Source: Prosopocoilus inquinatus
Lineage: Eukaryota > Arthropoda > Insecta > Coleoptera > Lucanidae
Reading direction: 5' to 3'
NCBI GenBank assembly: GCA_036172665.1
Contig: CM069877.1
Location: 11,056,501-11,120,500 of the forward strand
DNA: 64,000 nucleotides
In this document: in pieces, positions 1 through 11,470 of the stretch
Position numbering within the stretch: position 1 is the stretch's first letter
Layout of the letters: each line of letters starts with the position of its first letter
Translations under genes and position numbers: made by a program
The notes under the pieces: generated by a model
Told to the model about the DNA's origin: nothing
What the model saw: the letters and a program-made list of their open reading frames with translations, nothing else
The model's database searches: none

Positions 1-725
1 CATACGGTGCGATTCCGAAGCAAATGATTCGTGATAATTGCAATTTCTTGGTATTATTTATTAATGAAAAGGAATTTAAAAAAAATATTTGGCAGCGACT
101 GCGCGGAGGTTTAACCCCCCGACTAATGTGAAAGAATGTTCAGTTGTTTTTTTTTTTGATGATGTTCAATGTACTGCACAAAATATAATTAAAGAATACT
201 TTTCTCTTGGGCGCTCCAAAAATATCGATTGTTTTTATTCAAGTCAAACGTACGGTGCGATTCCGAAGCAAATGATTTGTGATAACTGCAATTTCTTGGT
301 ATTATTTATTAATGAAAAGGAATTTAAAAAAATATTTGGCAGCGACTGCGCGGAGGTTTAGCCCCCCTACTAATGTGAAAGAATGTTCAGTTGTTGTTTT
401 TGATGATGTTCAATGTACTGCACAAAATATAATTAAAGAATACTTTTCTTTTGGGCGCCCCAAACATATCGATTGTTTTTGTTCAAGTCAAACCTACGGT
501 GCGATTCCGAAGCAAATGATTCGTGATAACTGCAATTTCTTGATATTATTTATTGATGAAAAGAAATTTAAAAAAAATATTGGGCAGGGAACGCGCGGAG
601 GTTTAGCCTCCATCTCGTCAAGATTATCTGCAATATCTGGTAAGCGAGTCGCATTTTACGACATGCAGAATTTACGTCGGGAGTATTCTTCTGCCCGTTG
701 GCTACACGATCTGTTGGGAAATTAA
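1..725 (+). pseudogene. Tandem fragments of a Polinton-type packaging ATPase
   Basis: Three consecutive copies (about 1-110, 111-358 and 359-610) encode the same piece of an A32/FtsK-like DNA-packaging ATPase. Each has a hydrophobic strand ending in FDDVQ (Walker B), then IIKEYF..GR, then the polar SSQTYGAIPKQMI strand, then RDNCNFL.LF. In Polinton/Maverick elements this protein packages DNA into capsids. The Walker A half is absent, and copies 1 and 2 end in stops right after the motif, so none can work. Copy 3 runs on to 725 into a tail containing DMQNLRREY that is not part of the ATPase and recurs elsewhere. Copy spacing is about 245 bp, and the array probably continues past the left edge. 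A related giant-virus-like source is possible, but the Polinton family is the closest match I recognise. Confidence 0.65.
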
Positions 726-800
726 ATTACAATTCAGTTTCAACTGAGTCGAGACTTTTAGAGATCCTTTTACGATACACAGAATTTACGTCAGGAGTAT
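645..800 (+). repeat. Short dispersed motif (DTQNLRRE-coding type)
   Basis: The string cagaatttacgtc(g/a)ggagtat occurs at about 665-685 and 778-800. It recurs on the minus strand at about 6,008-6,050, where it reads as YDTQNLRRE. This suggests the tail of a dispersed element fused to the ATPase relic. The family is not identified. 801-1,180 holds AT-rich sequence with a C-rich run near 1,095 and nothing recognised. Confidence 0.4.
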
Positions 801-1179
801 TTTACCGGTGAGGCAAGAGTTTAAATTATAAACGCAATTACCACTTACAAGGGTCTTGCCCTTTGTAAGGCTTCAACCCTACGACCCTGAAATTTATGAC
901 GGAAGCGAGAGAAGACAAAAAATTTAATCAACTCTTTCCATCACTTCATCTCACTCTTTTTCCCAAAATTTTTGTGAACCATAGACAACCCAATCAGCAG
1001 CAATTCAATTCAACATTACTGGTTTGAGTTTAGTTAACCAGGAGCTGTCTTTTTGCCGGCTTCTTAAAGAATTGAGATTTTGGCCGTCCTTGCCCCCCAC
1101 CCCCCGCCCCTCGCCCCACTTACACAATTACATTTTTATTTGAAATAAGGAAATAACGTCTTATAAATCTTCCACAATA

Positions 1180-2560
1180 ATTACGGAATAAAATTTAAAC
1201 GATTTCTTTCCGGAAATATATTATTACTGAAAATTAGTTAAAAAAAAACATTATAATAAATCAGACGACTTTTTAAAAGACTTAAAAGGGCACGTCAACC
1301 ACGTGCCGACGCGCCGTTGCGCCCTTTCGCCAAAGCCGGGAGTTGATCGAAGAGAAAAAGAAAGATATCGGAACAATCTTACGTGATGGAAAAATTCCAC
1401 TCGCCGTAGCGTATCTCGCCTGCCATGTTTTCAGGACGGCAGATAACGAGTCTGCTCCGCTCAGGCGTTGGATGGTTTTCGAAGCGTCAACGATACAAAA
1501 AAAATGGAGATAAGTGCGACGTCGGAGTCGCAAGCTTGTTAAAGACGGATTCCTCACAATCAGGGGGTGGGGGTAGGAAATAGGCCCCGTAGCAAGTTGC
1601 TTTAGAAATGGGAAACAAACTCATGTAAATGAAACGCCAAGAAAAAACGAAAACGTGATCGACAAATGACGTACGTGCAGTAGAAACGGGAAAGAACAAC
1701 GGAAACGGAATCAACGAGCCCCAAGAAGTCCACCTCAACAAATCCGCAGCAGTGACCCACAAGCTCCCTTGAGGTGACAGGGCTCGAAAGACGGAAATAC
1801 ATATGAACTTTTATCATAGCAAACAAAATCGACCGTCCACCTAGAATCAGCGTGTGCAACAACCTTCACGCATTACAGAATAAAATTTAAATATTTCCAG
1901 AAATATATTAACACAGAAAATTATTTAAAAAAAAATATCATAATAAATTAGACGACTTTTTAAAAGACTTAAAAGGGCACGTCAACCACGTGCCGACGCG
2001 CCGTTGCGCCCTTTCGCCAAAGCCGGGAGTCGATCGAAGAGAAAAAAAGAAAGATATCGGAACAATCTTACGTGGTGTGAAAATTTCATTCGCCACAGCG
2101 TATCTCGCCTGCGATGTTTTCAGGACGGGCAGATAACGAGTCTTCTCCTCCCGGGCGTTGGATTATTCTCGAAGCGTCAAGGACACAAAAAAACGGAGAT
2201 AGAAAGCGACGTCGGACTCGCAAGCTTGTTAAAGACGGATTCCTCATAATCAGGGGGGTAGGAAATAGGCCCCGTACCAAGTCGCTTTAGAATGGGGCAA
2301 CAAACTCATCCAAAAAGGTCACGAATAAACGAAAACGTGATCGACAAATGACGCCCGTGCAGTAGAAACGGGAAAGTACAAAAAACTGCTCACCTTGTTG
2401 GCGAACCAACGAACGGCAAGAAGTTACACGTCAACAAATCCGCAACAGCGACCCAAAAGGCCCCTTGAGGTGAAAGGGCTCGAAAAACGGAGGTACACAC
2501 GAACTTTTATCACAGCAAATAAAATCGACCGTCCACCTCGAGTCAGCCTGTGCAACCAAG
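1180..2560. repeat. Direct tandem duplication, ~690-bp unit
   Basis: Unit 1 (about 1,180-1,866) and unit 2 (about 1,875-2,555) align along their length. Both start with an (a/c)ggaataaaatttaaa-type string, share the block agacgactttttaaaagac followed by an arm-loop-arm gcacgtcaaccacgtgc, and end at a gtgcaac string. Many substitutions and small indels separate them, so the duplication is old. Open frames cross parts of both units (for example 2,395-2,775) but match no protein family I recognise. 2,560-3,060 is unassigned apart from a hairpin at 2,935-2,970. Confidence 0.7.
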
Positions 2561-2934
2561 TGGCCCGAACAATCCTCGCGCACGCCCAAGCGCGTCGCAA
2601 ACTTGCCCCAAAACGGAGAGTGACAGGCAAACTAACGGCCGAAAGCCTAAGTCACACCGAAGATTGCAATGACGCTCCCTCCACCAGCGGAAAAACCGTA
2701 ACAAATTCCAACAAATATTACAAAACAATTTACAGCAAGTTCAAATACATTTCAAAAAGAGAGAGAGTTAGTTAATCAAATATTGCAATAATTTTGGACG
2801 GGACGCTTTCCAAAAACTAAATGCGGAGGGGTCAGAACTTAGAACGCTTCTTGAAGAACGGTGACCACTGTCTACTGACTGAATCAGTTCTGAATGCTTT
2901 GGAAATTCTGAAAGCCTTTACCTTTAACACTCGT

Positions 2935-2970
2935 CCTTTCACCCGTGGGCGTAATTCCCACGAGTAAAGG
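2935..2970. other. Inverted repeat (hairpin)
   Basis: Arms cctttcacccgtggg and cccacgagtaaagg flank a 7-base loop and pair over about 14 positions with a few mismatches. Function unknown. Confidence 0.45.
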
Positions 2971-3157
2971 TTCAGTTTGGCTTGTTATGTATTATGTTCT
3001 TCCAAGAAAATAATTAGATTTTAATTACTTAGTCAATGTGTGGGGGGCAGCTTTCTTATGATTCATCCGTTGCTTGTGTGGTCTTTCTTACATAACATCG
3101 GCAACAGTTCCATTGCACTGCCCTCGGGGTTGGATTATTTGTACGATTCGTTTCATA

Positions 3158-3266
3158 ACACGTAAATGTCAGGTCTGGAGGTCTGGTCCTTACATACCTG
3201 TTATTATTAAAAAAAAAAAACGTAAATGTCAGATCTGGTACTTAGAAACTTGTTATTATTAAAAAT
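3158..3266. repeat. Short tandem duplication (~60 bp)
   Basis: The string cgtaaatgtcag(g/a)tctgg, followed by an acttgttattatta-like tail, occurs twice (about 3,161-3,208 and 3,220-3,266), separated by an A-run. Confidence 0.6.
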
Positions 3267-3399
3267 AAATATGTCTTACCATTATTTTTACGTAGTACTG
3301 TGATGTCATAACTACACAAAAGAAAGTTGAAAGCGAGTGAAACCGTCGTCAACCTCAGAAAAATCTTTGTGCGATTTCGTATTCCTTTCGTGCCAAGCG

Positions 3400-3870
3400 C
3401 CCTCGAATTATGTACCGAACAGCTTCCCAATATTTACGCGCGGCAAAAATCCATAAACGTCCCCCTGCGCGAAATTCCGCCGCCGCCGCCGCCGGGTTGA
3501 AAGTTATTTGTTCGAGTCGCGTCTCGTCGGAACAACGGCGGAGGCGGCGGCGGCGCGGCGTTGCGGCACAGATTTCAAAACTGCCCTCACACTTTTATAT
3601 CTGACCTCGGCGGGCGGGACGGGGGTGAGAGGTGGTTGTGGTTCGTGCGTGCGGTCGTAACCAACATCATCCCCCCACCTCCACCCCCCGGATTTATTTC
3701 ACCAGTTTCGTTTTCTCTTAATCGCGAGCTTATCTCGCCGAAAACATTTGTTTAGTGCCGGCGCCGTTAACGTCGAAGCGAGCCGCCGTTAACGGCCGCT
3801 ATCTTTCGTCCGCTTAATTAACGCTGCGCGTCTGCCTCCCTTCAAAATCGAGGGGTGGGGGGGGATTTAG
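3400..3870. other. GC-rich block with CGG/GCC runs
   Basis: This stretch is much richer in G+C than its surroundings, with gccgccgccgccgccggg near 3,479 and repeated ggcggcggcgg near 3,540. Such blocks often lie at promoters or first exons in insects, but no start codon with credible coding, TATA box or splice pattern could be tied to it. Small open frames here are products of the trinucleotide runs. Confidence 0.4.
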
Positions 3871-6560
3871 TTGCGTCATTGTTTATGCTTGTAGATGAAT
3901 TTATTACGGACGGCGCTGCGCGCGGCGATTCGCAGATGACGTACGGATTCGGCTTGGTTGAGTGACCTTCAGCAGTCATGTCAAGGTCATCACTCGCCAC
4001 GACTTTTGTTCTTCGTTGGTTATAGTTAAACCGAATTGTAATTTTAACTGTAATTCCCAACTGTAAGACGTGCGGACGGAGGGTTCGAACGCATTTTTCA
4101 ACCCCTTTGCATCCCCAAATCTTTTGACGCTCTCCGTACAATGTTAAATTTCGATTTCCTTGTTAATAGCGCCCTGATTTTAGCATGGAAAGCTAAAAAT
4201 CGATTTCCAAATCGTTTTCCACGAATTGCTCGAATGGCGCCTGCTTATATTTTTGGGATTTGTCGAAAATGGTCCACTCCTCATCTCTTTCTCAGCTTAC
4301 TTAATAGTCCCTCCTTATAGAAATTCAAAAAAAGAAAAATCCGAATCTCTAATTAACAAAATATATTCAACTATAGGAGAAATGCTTGTACAATAGCTAA
4401 GAGAATACAAACAAAAAATATGCGAATTTCATTTAATTAAAAATATAATATAAACTTTTAACGATTAGCGTAATGTCGAAACTAGAATATGAAAGAGAGA
4501 ATGGACAGATCTATACAATCCTTGTTTACAATAATACTTCTTGTTCAAACTCATCCTTACCGGTCGTGGATGCTTCTCAGGTTCACTTTATTTAAATTAA
4601 ATCGGGAAAATCGAATGATGGAATAAATTTTGAATTTTAAAAATCTTTTAAGACGCGTTTTTAGGAAAGCGTTTCTTTTCCGCACTTCCTCGAATAAGAC
4701 TGATTACAATTTCTAATGATCAATAAGCGTCCCCGGATGTGTAAACAGATAGTGTCGTCGCAGTTAGATGCGTGCATTCTGACAGAGCGTTCGTCTTAAC
4801 AAAACACATGAAGCAATTAGCGACCATCAGGATCAGGTAACTTTGGATGAGAAACTGCGGCGACTTTGATTTTGGTTGACAACGTCTTCCAAGTATTCCA
4901 CGTGAACAATCTTCATTTAAGATTAAAGACTAGCTTAAGCAAGACTTATAATGCCAGTTACCATTATTCCACGCGAATAACCTTCATTTAATTGAACGAT
5001 ATTACCGCAATGTTTATTTTGGGTAAGTGCTGTAACGACCATGTTAGTTTTGCCGCATCCCGCATGATCCTAAAATATTTTTAAAAGAAATTAATCACAT
5101 TTTTATTTTCAATGACGTCCTTAAACTTTGTTCGGACACAAATCCAACAGTTTAAAGCCTCGTTGCTCATTTCGACCGCCCGCTTCGCGCCCCGCAAAAC
5201 AAAATAATTTCGCGTCTGCACTGAAATTTTTAGTTTGGAAAGTTGCTGGCACCACTGCAGCCAGCGAACGAAGCGGAATTTTAAACATGCATATCCGTGC
5301 CGGCTCTTAAACTTCAACGACCTGAAAGCGGGACGTCAGAACAACATTCGTCCGGGTAGAATAAACACTCCGAATGGGAATGGGGAAAACGCCGCCGCGG
5401 AAAAGTCGGAAGAGGTGGAGGAGGAGGAGGCGGAGGAGGATCCTGAGGACCATTGCGAGTTTTATTCCTTTATAACAACCTTCCCTGGGAGATCCGCGGC
5501 GTAAGCAAAAAGGGGCGAACTTACGTCGAGTCGTCTTAAAGCAAATGGAATCCATGAGGTACCGAAGGACCATTCAACGACTGCGACGCACAGAAATTAG
5601 CTTCTTCGCTGAAATAGGAAAAGTTTTTGGGAAAATTGAGACCGCGTTTACATCTTCTATCAATTCAAAATAAATGCAATCATCGGTATTTTTCAAATGG
5701 TGTTATTGTTTATTGAACTGCCGCCATGTTAGTTTTATCGCTGCCCGCACGACCCTAAACTATGCAATTCAAGTTACACGCAGGCATGCACGGCCGTATC
5801 CTCAAATCAACGCAAAGTATGTTGCACACGTTAGAGCGAAAATTCCGGCATTCCCGTGAATTATTCTTGTAAGAGCTGGAAATAGCTTCCCTGTTGGAAG
5901 CACGAGTTGATTAATTACGTAGTCAGGATGGCAACCGGTCGATCCAAGACGGGAATGTGCGGGAACGTCTTCGTTGGCCGTAGTTAAAGCAGGTCATATA
6001 ACTTACAGGTACGAAAGACTCCCGACGTAAATTCTGCGTGTCGTAAGAGGCGACTAAAAGGCTCTCAACTGGTGCTTCTTTTCCATTAATTTTGCTGATA
6101 GGAAACGGACCTTTCATTTTTAAGTAGGTCTTGCTCTTTATATTATTATATATATTATTATTATATTATATTGAGACGGCGAAGGCGGATTCGTAATTTA
6201 ATTCGAAATCAGGTCGAAGTATGGCTGATTAATTTGAATTAGAAATCATGTCGAAGTGTGGCTCGCTTGAAAATACAAAATTAAAAACGTGCAGCTCATA
6301 CCTATAACGAAAGCATTAGTCATGTAATGAGATCATACCAGGGTCTCAGGTTAAAAAAAATAATAATAACAAGCTTGCATTGCACTGCATTTTAGAACGT
6401 GAATCAACGGTGAGTCGTGGAAACGCTCCATGCGTTGCATGAAACGCAGCTTCCAGTGCGTGGGCTTTTTAAGAAACCTCGGAACTAGCACGTCACTCTG
6501 GAACTTGTAATAAATACGACAAGAGAAAGTTCGGGGGCAGTTCCGCAGTTCCGCAGTTCT
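3871..6560. other. Unassigned non-coding stretch with weak internal duplications
   Basis: No gene is recognised. Seen by eye: attccacg.gaa.aa.cttcattta twice (about 4,897 and 4,966); a diverged pair containing catgttagtttt followed by a cgcac/cccgca..atcctaaa tail (about 5,040 and 5,727); a purine-rich run of gaggaggaggcgg type near 5,420; an AT dinucleotide/trinucleotide run at about 6,137-6,172; and the DTQNLRRE-type motif on the minus strand near 6,010-6,050. Confidence 0.4.
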
Positions 6561-6565
6561 GCAAA

Positions 6566-6923
6566 CCCTAAGGATAAAACTGAACCAAATCAGAAATCAG
6601 GAATGTATGAAATATCTTGTCAAGGCTGTACTAAAAAATATATTGGGCAAACAAAAAGAAATATACTAACACGTTTTAAAGAACACTTAGCTCATTTAAA
6701 GTACAGTAGAATTGAAAAATCCAGTGATGCCCAACATATTTTTGACACCAGTCATAAAATAGATTTAAACAATCTTAGGTTAGTAAAAGCAATGTCAAGC
6801 AACAGGGAATTAGACGGGTTTGAAAGTATTTTCATATACAAAAATAAGAGAGATTTAATGAACACCGATCATGGGCCTTTGGCAGGTTCCGTGTTGCTTG
6901 ACTTGGTTGACGTAATCCGGTGA
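6566..6923 (+). pseudogene. Penelope-like element, GIY-YIG endonuclease end
   Basis: The frame encodes the C-terminal endonuclease of a Penelope-like retroelement. A GMYEISCQGC segment (the GIY-like strand with the CxxC typical of Penelope proteins) is followed by KKYIGQTKR (the YIG strand with its catalytic Arg region), then TRFKEHLAH, SSDAQHI, an ELDGFESIFI helix carrying the catalytic Glu, and a C-terminal N.DHGPL motif. The frame is open before the first Met (reading DKTEPNQKSG), so the true frame begins upstream. The reverse transcriptase is missing, making this a 5'-truncated copy. About 119 codons remain. It ends at a TGA and is followed directly by the element's characteristic 3' tail. 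Confidence 0.85.
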
Positions 6924-7075
6924 GACGCTCGCTTCAGAGCGCACGCGTCATCGGAGCGGAACGAATTAGTATATAAGGAAGCGATAGGCATGACACAGTC
7001 ACTACTCCTGTGATCAAGAAGAAGGCATCTACTGAAGATGGCAGCGTAGCTGCCGAAATACGTATTTAGTTTTTA
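6924..7075 (+). repeat. Penelope-like element 3' terminal region
   Basis: Non-coding tail after the endonuclease stop. It contains tatataagg, then the ctgaagatggcagc...gctgccgaaatacgta block that is hallmark sequence of Penelope-like terminal repeats. Related blocks lie at 19.9 and 20.1 kb. Confidence 0.7.
7029..7069 (+). ncRNA. Hammerhead-ribozyme-like motif
   Basis: The sequence fits a hammerhead layout. Stem I is CTA (7,029-7,031) with TAG (7,067-7,069). The core CTGAAGA is at 7,032-7,038. Stem II is GGCAGC (7,040-7,045) with GCTGCC (7,049-7,054) and a GTA loop. GAA at 7,055-7,057 is followed by a very short stem III (AT..AT within atacgtat), with the predicted cleavage base T at 7,066. 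Penelope-like elements are known to carry hammerheads with short stem III in their terminal repeats. One extra T at 7,039 between the core and stem II departs from consensus, so activity is uncertain. Confidence 0.5.
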
Positions 7076-7934
7076 AACAAACTTTTTGTGGTTATGAGGT
7101 TAAATCCAGTTTCTTTCTATACAAGGTTCTATAATTTCCCGCGATCCGAATATTAAATTTGACCGGGAAAAGTGAGTCATTGCTCAATTAAAGTTGTTGG
7201 TTCGGTAAGTAACAATTTTGCTATTATTTTTGTGAAAGAAATATTGAGATACGTTGCAATTGTATCTCTACGTACTGAATATTCGACCCTTCACGCCTGG
7301 TTTTGCGGTGATAACCGCACCCGCGTACAGGGTGTTACTGTACTCGAGCCATTTATTAGTTGCAGTTGTTGGCTTAGACGTGCAATTTTCAATGCAGTTC
7401 GCGGTCTTTCGATCGTAACACGTACACAACGAGCAGAATCGAGCGCAGATTGTGCCGACAATGCCGTAGTGGAAAAAGTTGAGACCGGTCGTGGCACGTC
7501 TCCGGCAAAGCCGGCGAGCTGGCTTCTTTCAATCGACGGGGAATTCCGCGTGCGGCGCCCTCTTTATTTATTTACTTGCGCTTTTTGCTCGCGTAAGCCG
7601 TTCGAATCTCGAACTCGAACTGTCAAATTACCGCTCTCTCTCTCTCTCTCTTTTTATTTTCGTTCGCTTCGAGAGACGGTAGTTCGGCTTTGCGGGAAAT
7701 TCGGGAGATCAAAGGCGGCGAGGCAATTTTCAAAGTAAGTCGTCGTCGTCGTCGACGACATTGTCGATGTCGTTTGCGACGCAGCGGATGTAAGCCGTTT
7801 TTTTTTTATTTTGTAAATTAAATTTGCAGGAAGAGACTCGCTGCGGTGCTTTGACAAAGGAGTTGCACAGGAAAAGCGACACTTTTTTTTATTTTTTCGA
7901 TCGATAAATAATAGTGGAAACGTTCGATTTCAGG
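7076..7934. other. Unassigned GC-richer stretch with microsatellites
   Basis: A 188-codon open frame (7,172-7,738, +) crosses this region but has no recognisable domain and ends in low-complexity sequence. A (TC)n run lies near 7,634-7,651 and a gtcgtcgtcgtcgtcgacgac run near 7,740. A splice-donor-like aaagtaagt sits near 7,733. It could be a 5' exon or promoter region, but nothing decides this. Confidence 0.3.
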
Positions 7935-7948
7935 TGCACGTTCTTTTC

Positions 7949-9038
7949 TTACTTCATCTTGGTTCTTTTCTTCTCTCTTGATTCAACTGTTTCTTTCTGG
8001 AAACTCCCAGGAATTTCATTCTTGAAATGTGGCAAATCTGGAATATACATCTCAAATCTAGTACATAAATGATCCAAATGTGCGTATCTTCCTTGACCTT
8101 CCACTTCTACAATGCACGTTAATATACCCTTTTGTCGCATAATTTTTCCCGGAAGCCACTGTTCAGATTCCCCTCTTACACTTTTTACCCAAACTCTGTC
8201 ACCTTGTCTGAATGTTAATGCCGGTTTTCTTGAAATATTTCTTTTGTCTTCTTGGTACTGCTTTTTCCTGTCGACGATTTCTGCTAAATTCGGTTTAAGA
8301 ATGCTTAATAAAGTTCTTGGTTTCTTTCCTAAGAAGATCTCTGCAGAACTGCGACCAGTTGTTTCATGAGGTGTATTTCTGTATGAAAACAAGTAACAGT
8401 CGATTAAATATTGTAAATTTGAAGTTCCTTGAGCCATTGACATTTTCTTTAAAGGCGTTTTTACATTTTGTACTGCTCTTTCTGCAGCACCATTACTTGA
8501 AGGATGATATGGTGGTGTCGTGTCAAAATGTGATTTATGCCATTTCGCATCATAAAATCCTTAAATTCCTGCGCAGTGAATTGAACTCCATTGTCAGAGA
8601 CAATAATTTCAGAAAGTCCGTGGGCTGCAAAAATGGTCCTAAGTTTCGCAATAGTTTTCAAAGCAGTTGTTGAATGCATGATTACTACTTCTATCCATTT
8701 ACTGTACGAGTCAATCAATATTAATAAGTTATAAGACATACCATTATGTTTGATTTGGACAAAATCAATATGTAAACGTTCCTAGTTTCTGTTACTTACT
8801 AGCCAATGTGTTACTGGTCCTTTATGTGACTCACGAGCATTCATTTGGCAGTTATTACAAAATTTAACTCGATCATTTCGTTGATTCTTGGCCACCATAC
8901 AAACGATCTCGCTAATTCCTTCATTTTGACAATTCCTTGGTGACTGGCATGTAGTAATTCTAAAACATCTTCTTGATAAATTTTAGGAATAATAACTTCG
9001 TTACCTAAATATAAGCAATTTCCATCTGTAGTAATTTC
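7949..9038 (-). pseudogene. Gypsy element A: integrase (3' part)
   Basis: Read on the minus strand, this is the integrase of a Ty3/Gypsy element of the K02A2.6-like group. Near 9,030-8,850 are the zinc-binding segment residues ...LLHASHQGI and ...NFVI. At 8,739-8,461 comes the catalytic core with LLILIDSYSKWIEV and IIVSDNGVQF. After a frameshift near 8,450, the C-terminal part (8,443-7,949) includes SYRNTPHETTG, the family's conserved YRNTPH block, and a GDRVWVK...WLPGKI chromatin-binding-like region. The zinc region and catalytic core lie in different frames, so it is inactive. The piece begins directly at the LTR of element B. The RT C-terminus and RNase H expected before it are missing. 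No LTR of A is evident on this side. Confidence 0.85.
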
Positions 9039-9194
9039 TGTAACGATGATTAATCACTGGGCTGTTTAAATAATGTTTATTTATTGATTATAAGAAACAC
9101 AACAACTTATTATAACTTGTCAGTCTTATGGCTCTACACTGGTGCCAGCCCTCTGTCTCTAGGACGGTGTTTACATGGTACCAACCTTGTTACA
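9039..9194 (-). repeat. 3' LTR of Gypsy element B
   Basis: The plus strand starts tgtaacgatg and ends ccttgttaca, so the ends form the perfect TGTAAC/GTTACA inverted termini expected of an LTR. The length is 156 bp. It lies just beyond element B's polypurine tract, on the 3' side of its coding region. No matching LTR was found at the 5' end of B near 12.76 kb. Confidence 0.8.
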
Positions 9195-9206
9195 TCTCCT
9201 TTTTTT
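9195..9206 (-). other. Polypurine tract of Gypsy element B
   Basis: Minus strand aaaaaaaggaga directly abuts the TG start of the 3' LTR. This is the site of plus-strand priming in LTR retroelements. Confidence 0.75.
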
Positions 9207-9286
9207 ATAACAATATGTAATTTACATTACTAACTAATTATCTACTATATACTTGTCACAACAAAGTTCTTAAGCTATTATCACAT

Positions 9287-11178
9287 TTAGGAAATGAATC
9301 TAGCTGGTTTTTTAATAATCCTACCCGATCTAGTTTGCAAAAGTCTATTGAATTCCTTATTTTCTAACTTAGAATTATTAGTTTTGGTTGTTGAATCCTC
9401 TGGAATCATTGATTGCTGATCTCTTTCATTTCTTCGCTGTTGTGGATCAGGTTGTTCATTTTTCGCTTCCAAATGGTTATAAGGGCTTTCATCAGGAATG
9501 ACGACTGGTTCTGACTTGATAATTGCTTGTGTTGGACGTACGTGCTGTGAATTGCGTCTGTAGATTTTACCTTCATCAGTTCGTACCATAAGCGATCTTG
9601 GAGCAGTAGTTGATCCCAACACTTCTCCTCCTTTCCAGTTTCGATGACCAAACTGAATTCTAACCCGATCTCCTGTTTGTGGAATGTTTGTCTCTCTTGA
9701 ATTTCTGTCTGCGTATAATTTTTGCTGATTTCGCAATTTCTGCAACTTTTGGTTTACTTGTTCTGAATTCCCAATATTTGACTGTAAAATTTCCGGGTTT
9801 GTAGGCAGTAGTGTTCTAGTCCGTCTAGAAAATGCTCTTTGATTTGGTGATCCTAATTCTTTTGTTCGCGGTGTGTTTCGGTAATTAAGTAATGCCAGAT
9901 GTATATTTGTTTTGTCCAACGAACATTTTAACAATAAATTTTTGGCAGTTTGAACATAGCGTTCAGCAAGACCATTACTTCTAGGAAATTTAGGACTTGA
10001 AGTCTGATGATAAATCGTATAGTTGTTAAGCATATCTTTGAACTTTGCCGAATTAAACGGTGGTCCGTTGTCTGTTTCTAAAATTTCTGGAATGCCAAAC
10101 AAACTTATCCAACTTCCCAGCTTCTTCGACACTTCTTGTGTTGTCGTGTTAGGCATGTCATAAATTTCGAAAAACCCAGAATAACTGTCTACTATGAGCA
10201 AATATTCTTCTTTTTCAAAATAAAATAAATCTGCTGCAATAATTTGTCCTGGATATTTTGGTACTTGTTTTGTAATAATAGGTTCTTGAATTTCTTTTCT
10301 TGAAGTCATCTGGCAAATTCCACATTTTGCTATATAAGATTTGATATCTTCCGTCACGTTTTTCCAATAGACATATTCTCGTGCTCTCTTACAACAACTT
10401 TCTACTCCTAGATGGCCTTCATGAATTGATTTCAATGTTCTATCTCTAAGTTTTGCAGGTATGATTATTTTCTGCCCTTTAAGAAAGATTCCTTCCGTAA
10501 AAGTGATTACTTCTCTGAATGTCCAGTAATGTTTTATTTCTGGTGGGACATTCTTAATATTTTCCAGAAAACCTTCCATAATGTAGGGTAATAATATTTT
10601 AAGCTCTGAGTCGTTACTTCTTTCTTTCTTCAGTTGACTTAAAAATTGCTCACTAGTTGGTAATATTTCTAAAATTTCTAATTCTTCTGGTTCTTCTTTC
10701 GTTTCTCTCTTGCAGTCTCTACTTAGGGTATCAGGTATTGGAATATTTGTTCCTTTAATGTATATTACCGTTGGAGAATATGGCAATACTTCAAATATTA
10801 TTCGTTTTAATCTTGATGGTACACCATCTAGCGATTTCTTGAATATCGTTTCGAGTGGCTTGTGATCAGTTTCCACGACTAACTTCTTACCATAAATGTA
10901 TTCATGGAATTTCTTGCATACAAATCTGATAGCCAGTGCTTCTTTTTCAATTTGTGGGTAACATTGTTGAGCAACCGTCAGGGACTTTGTTGCATAAGCC
11001 ACTGGTTGATTGTCTTGAAGCAGAACTGCACCCATCGCTGACTGACTGGCATCAACAGACAGTTTAACATCTTTATTAACGTCATAATAACGTAGTACCG
11101 GTGGTGATGTTAGTACTTCCTTTATTTTGAGAAAAGTTTGTTGTTGAGCCAGTTCCCACGTCCAACCGGCATCTTTTT
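9287..11178 (-). pseudogene. Gypsy element B: RNase H and integrase
   Basis: This open minus-strand frame carries the second half of a Ty3/Gypsy polyprotein. RNase H begins near 11,090 (SVDASQSAMGAVL) and includes LVVETDHKPLETIF and IYIKGTNIPIPDTLSR. The integrase follows: a zinc segment (HEGHLGV...CGICQ), and a DDE core with IIAADLFYF, EILETDNGPPF and SNGLAERYVQ. A C-terminal part contains SYRNTP-like NYRNTP and GDRVRIQFGHRNW. A Glu/Asn-rich tail ends at a stop about 80 bases before the polypurine tract. About 630 codons are uninterrupted. The expected continuity with the RT is broken by a frameshift near 11,180. Catalytic residues appear present, so this is a fairly young copy. Confidence 0.88.
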
Positions 11179-11470
11179 TTAATCATTATCGGAGTGGCTC
11201 TGTTAAATCGGAAAGGTTTGGTATGAATTTTGCTAGATATGTTACCATTCCTAGCGCTCGTTGAAGTTGTTTTTTGTTCTGTGGCATGTTAAGGTCGTGT
11301 ATGGCCTGTATTTTTTCTGAGTCCGGTTGTAGTCCTTTTTCTGTCAACACATGACCTAAGAATTTCGTTTTCGTGACTGCAAATTCACATTTTTCATTAT
11401 TTAATTTTAACCCTGCCTTTCCAAGTTTTTGAACAACTTGTTTTGTTATCTCATTAAGTTTTTCTATCGT
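11179..11470 (-). pseudogene. Gypsy element B: RT thumb fragment
   Basis: This short stretch between two frameshifts reads, in another frame, the RT segment after the catalytic motif: FAETIEKLNEITKQ, then the conserved FLGHVLTEKGLQPDS and QLQRALGMVTYLAKFIP. The frame is lost near 11,465, apparently by one missing T in a T-run, and again near 11,180 in an A-run. Both look like slippage-type indels. Confidence 0.75.

Noticed and set aside
2395..2775. 126-codon frame in the duplicated unit
   Set aside because: Not conserved between the two units and without a domain. Basic composition comes from A-rich sequence.
7172..7738. 188-codon plus-strand frame
   Set aside because: Long but without recognisable domain, with a low-complexity end over a (TC)n run, and a competing frame on the other strand.
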